Positions 21,362 to 22,085 of a stretch of 22,085 bases of DNA are shown one piece after another (the first letter of the stretch is position 1; the number at the start of each line of letters is the position of its first letter). This DNA is from Tissierellales bacterium. Its GTDB lineage: Bacteria > Bacillota > Clostridia > Tissierellales > JASKZW01. Location of the stretch: assembly GCA_030152145.1 (NCBI GenBank), contig JASLIL010000105.1:1-22085 (forward strand). Reading direction: 5' to 3'. The notes under the pieces are model-generated. The model saw only the letters and a program-made list of their open reading frames with translations. It searched no databases and was not told where the DNA came from. The translations under genes were made by a program, and so were the position numbers.

Positions 21362-21876
21362 TCAAAATCCTTATAAAGCATACTGGCCTGTATGCCCTCA
21401 TTGTTCTGGTATTTCCCGCTTTTATACTCCTCATATTCACCATCAATTTCATGATAGTAGATCTGGCATATTTCCACATTAGGATAAATTCTAATAGGCT
21501 GGACACAAAAAATCTCCAGGGTCCAATAGCCACTAAAGCCTACATCTCCAAAGCCTGCTGTTATATGAACAAAAAGACCCAGTCTACCTATAGATGATCT
21601 ACCCTCCAACATTGGAGCATAGTTAAGGGTTCTTGTATACTCAACAGTTCTGCCTAGATAAAGTCTACCAGGCTCTAAGACAAGGCCTTCCTCAGGTATA
21701 GTTATAGTCCTAGTCCTATTAGGCTTTTTCATATCCAAGACATCGTCATCATAAACCATTAGCTCATTATGGAGACTTAGATTATAACTATTAGGGTTTA
21801 ACCTTCCCCTATCATAGGGTTCTATAAATATTTCGCTACCTATTTTCTTCTCTATCTCCTTACCTGACAATATCAT
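21358..21876 (-). CDS. dcd: dCTP deaminase
   Basis: Dcd deaminates dCTP to dUTP (some members go on to dUMP), feeding thymidylate synthesis. The trimeric dUTPase-like fold is recognised by MILSGKEI at the start, RLNPNSYNLSLHNEL, LEPGRLYLGRTVE, and the signature EGRSSIGRLGLFVHITAGFGD-VGFSGYWTLEI. Arg98 and Glu121 correspond to the substrate-binding arginine and catalytic glutamate of the family. 172 residues is close to the usual 174-190. Whether it is mono- or bifunctional (dUMP-forming) cannot be told by eye. ATG 21876 follows GAGGTGA. It is a single-gene unit between two terminators. Confidence 0.95.
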   Translation of the reverse strand: MILSGKEIEKKIGSEIFIEPYDRGRLNPNSYNLSLHNELMVYDDDVLDMKKPNRTRTITIPEEGLVLEPGRLYLGRTVEYTRTLNYAPMLEGRSSIGRLGLFVHITAGFGDVGFSGYWTLEIFCVQPIRIYPNVEICQIYYHEIDGEYEEYKSGKYQNNEGIQASMLYKDFE

Positions 21877-21917
21877 CCTATCACCTCTTCAATTCCTACT
21901 TTTTTAGTACACTTTAT

Positions 21918-21945
21918 ATATTACCACAAGTTCCAAGTATTTAAA
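21918..21945 (-). promoter_or_regulatory. Possible promoter of dcd
   Basis: TTTAAA (21940-21945), a 16-nt spacer and TGG-TAATAT (21918-21926) form a plausible but weak promoter with an extended -10. A terminator lies upstream and dcd is the next gene, so a promoter is needed here; this is the best candidate I see. Confidence 0.35.
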
Positions 21946-21977
21946 CTTATTAGCCCTTATTTTTAGATTCTATCCTT

Positions 21978-22007
21978 AAAATAAAAAGGACTGGAATAAT
22001 CCAGCCC
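21978..22007 (-). terminator. Terminator of the gene entering from the right edge
   Basis: Arms GGGCUGGA/UCCAGUCC (22000-22007 and 21988-21995) pair over 8 bp with one G-U around a UUAU loop, followed by UUUUUAUUUU. It follows the stop codon at 22013-22015. Confidence 0.85.
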
Positions 22008-22012
22008 TCTTT

Positions 22013-22085
22013 CTACAATCTTTCCAGTCTTATACCTGTCTTATGACCGTTCAGATCTTCTATATCTAAATCCTTGTCCTCAACT
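22013..22085 (-). CDS. C-terminal end of an unidentified protein (cut by window edge)
   Basis: One minus-strand frame is open from the edge to a TAG at 22013-22015 and is followed at once by an intrinsic terminator. The other two frames contain early stops. The 23 visible residues end in LNGHKTGIRLERL. They are charged and match nothing I recognise, so no function is offered. Confidence 0.6.
   Translation of the reverse strand, partial: VEDKDLDIEDLNGHKTGIRLERL

Noticed and set aside
21273..21533. Open frame of 86 codons on the minus strand overlapping the dcd 3' end
   Set aside because: It runs across the dcd terminator in another frame, lacks a ribosome binding site and resembles no family.
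1..22085. CRISPR arrays, insertion sequences, prophage genes or attachment sites
   Set aside because: No spaced repeats, transposase or integrase motifs were found; the tRNA-Thr 3' end is not repeated in the window and its neighbours are housekeeping genes.

Overview
This window looks like a low-GC, Gram-positive anaerobe of the Clostridia/Tissierellia type. The grounds are the A+T-rich sequence, strong AGGAGG-type ribosome binding sites, T-box leaders, and a gene order that follows the Bacillus/Clostridium block ctsR-mcsA-mcsB-clpC-radA ... yacL-ispD-ispF ... gltX ... cysS-mrnC-rlmB-rae1-sigH. The lineage is inferred from gene content; no 16S gene is present. All genes but one lie on the minus strand, so transcription runs from high to low coordinates.

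Reading in the direction of transcription: the window opens with the last codons of an unidentified gene and its terminator (about 22085-21988). Next come dcd (dCTP deaminase) with its terminator, and a gene for a divergent EF-G-like GTPase with its own promoter and terminator (21280-19165). The class III heat-shock operon ctsR-mcsA-mcsB-clpC(-radA) follows (19162-13237), with a CtsR operator just after the -10 element. The only plus-strand gene (12819-13214) sits between radA and carD. It encodes a 131-residue protein with a MazG-like C-terminus and four cysteines, and shares a perfectly palindromic bidirectional terminator with radA. Divergent from it are carD and a membrane PIN-TRAM protein gene (yacL type) ending at a strong terminator, whose downstream edge carries the ispD-ispF promoter.

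The left half concerns translation: proS behind a proline T-box, a secreted DUF1002 protein, gltX with its own promoter, and then a cysteine T-box leading a tightly packed set cysS-mrnC-thyX-rlmB-rae1. sigH has its own promoter. It is followed by a promoter, tRNA-Thr(GGU) and the start of tuf at the window edge.

Most of the window is conserved housekeeping DNA. I did not find a clearly new multi-gene system. The points most worth a second look are the MazG-like CxC/CxxC protein standing in the usual disA area, the Cys T-box placed ahead of thyX and RNA-processing genes, the EF-G paralogue lacking the catalytic histidine, the altered C-terminal motif of McsB, and several compact terminator-promoter overlaps.
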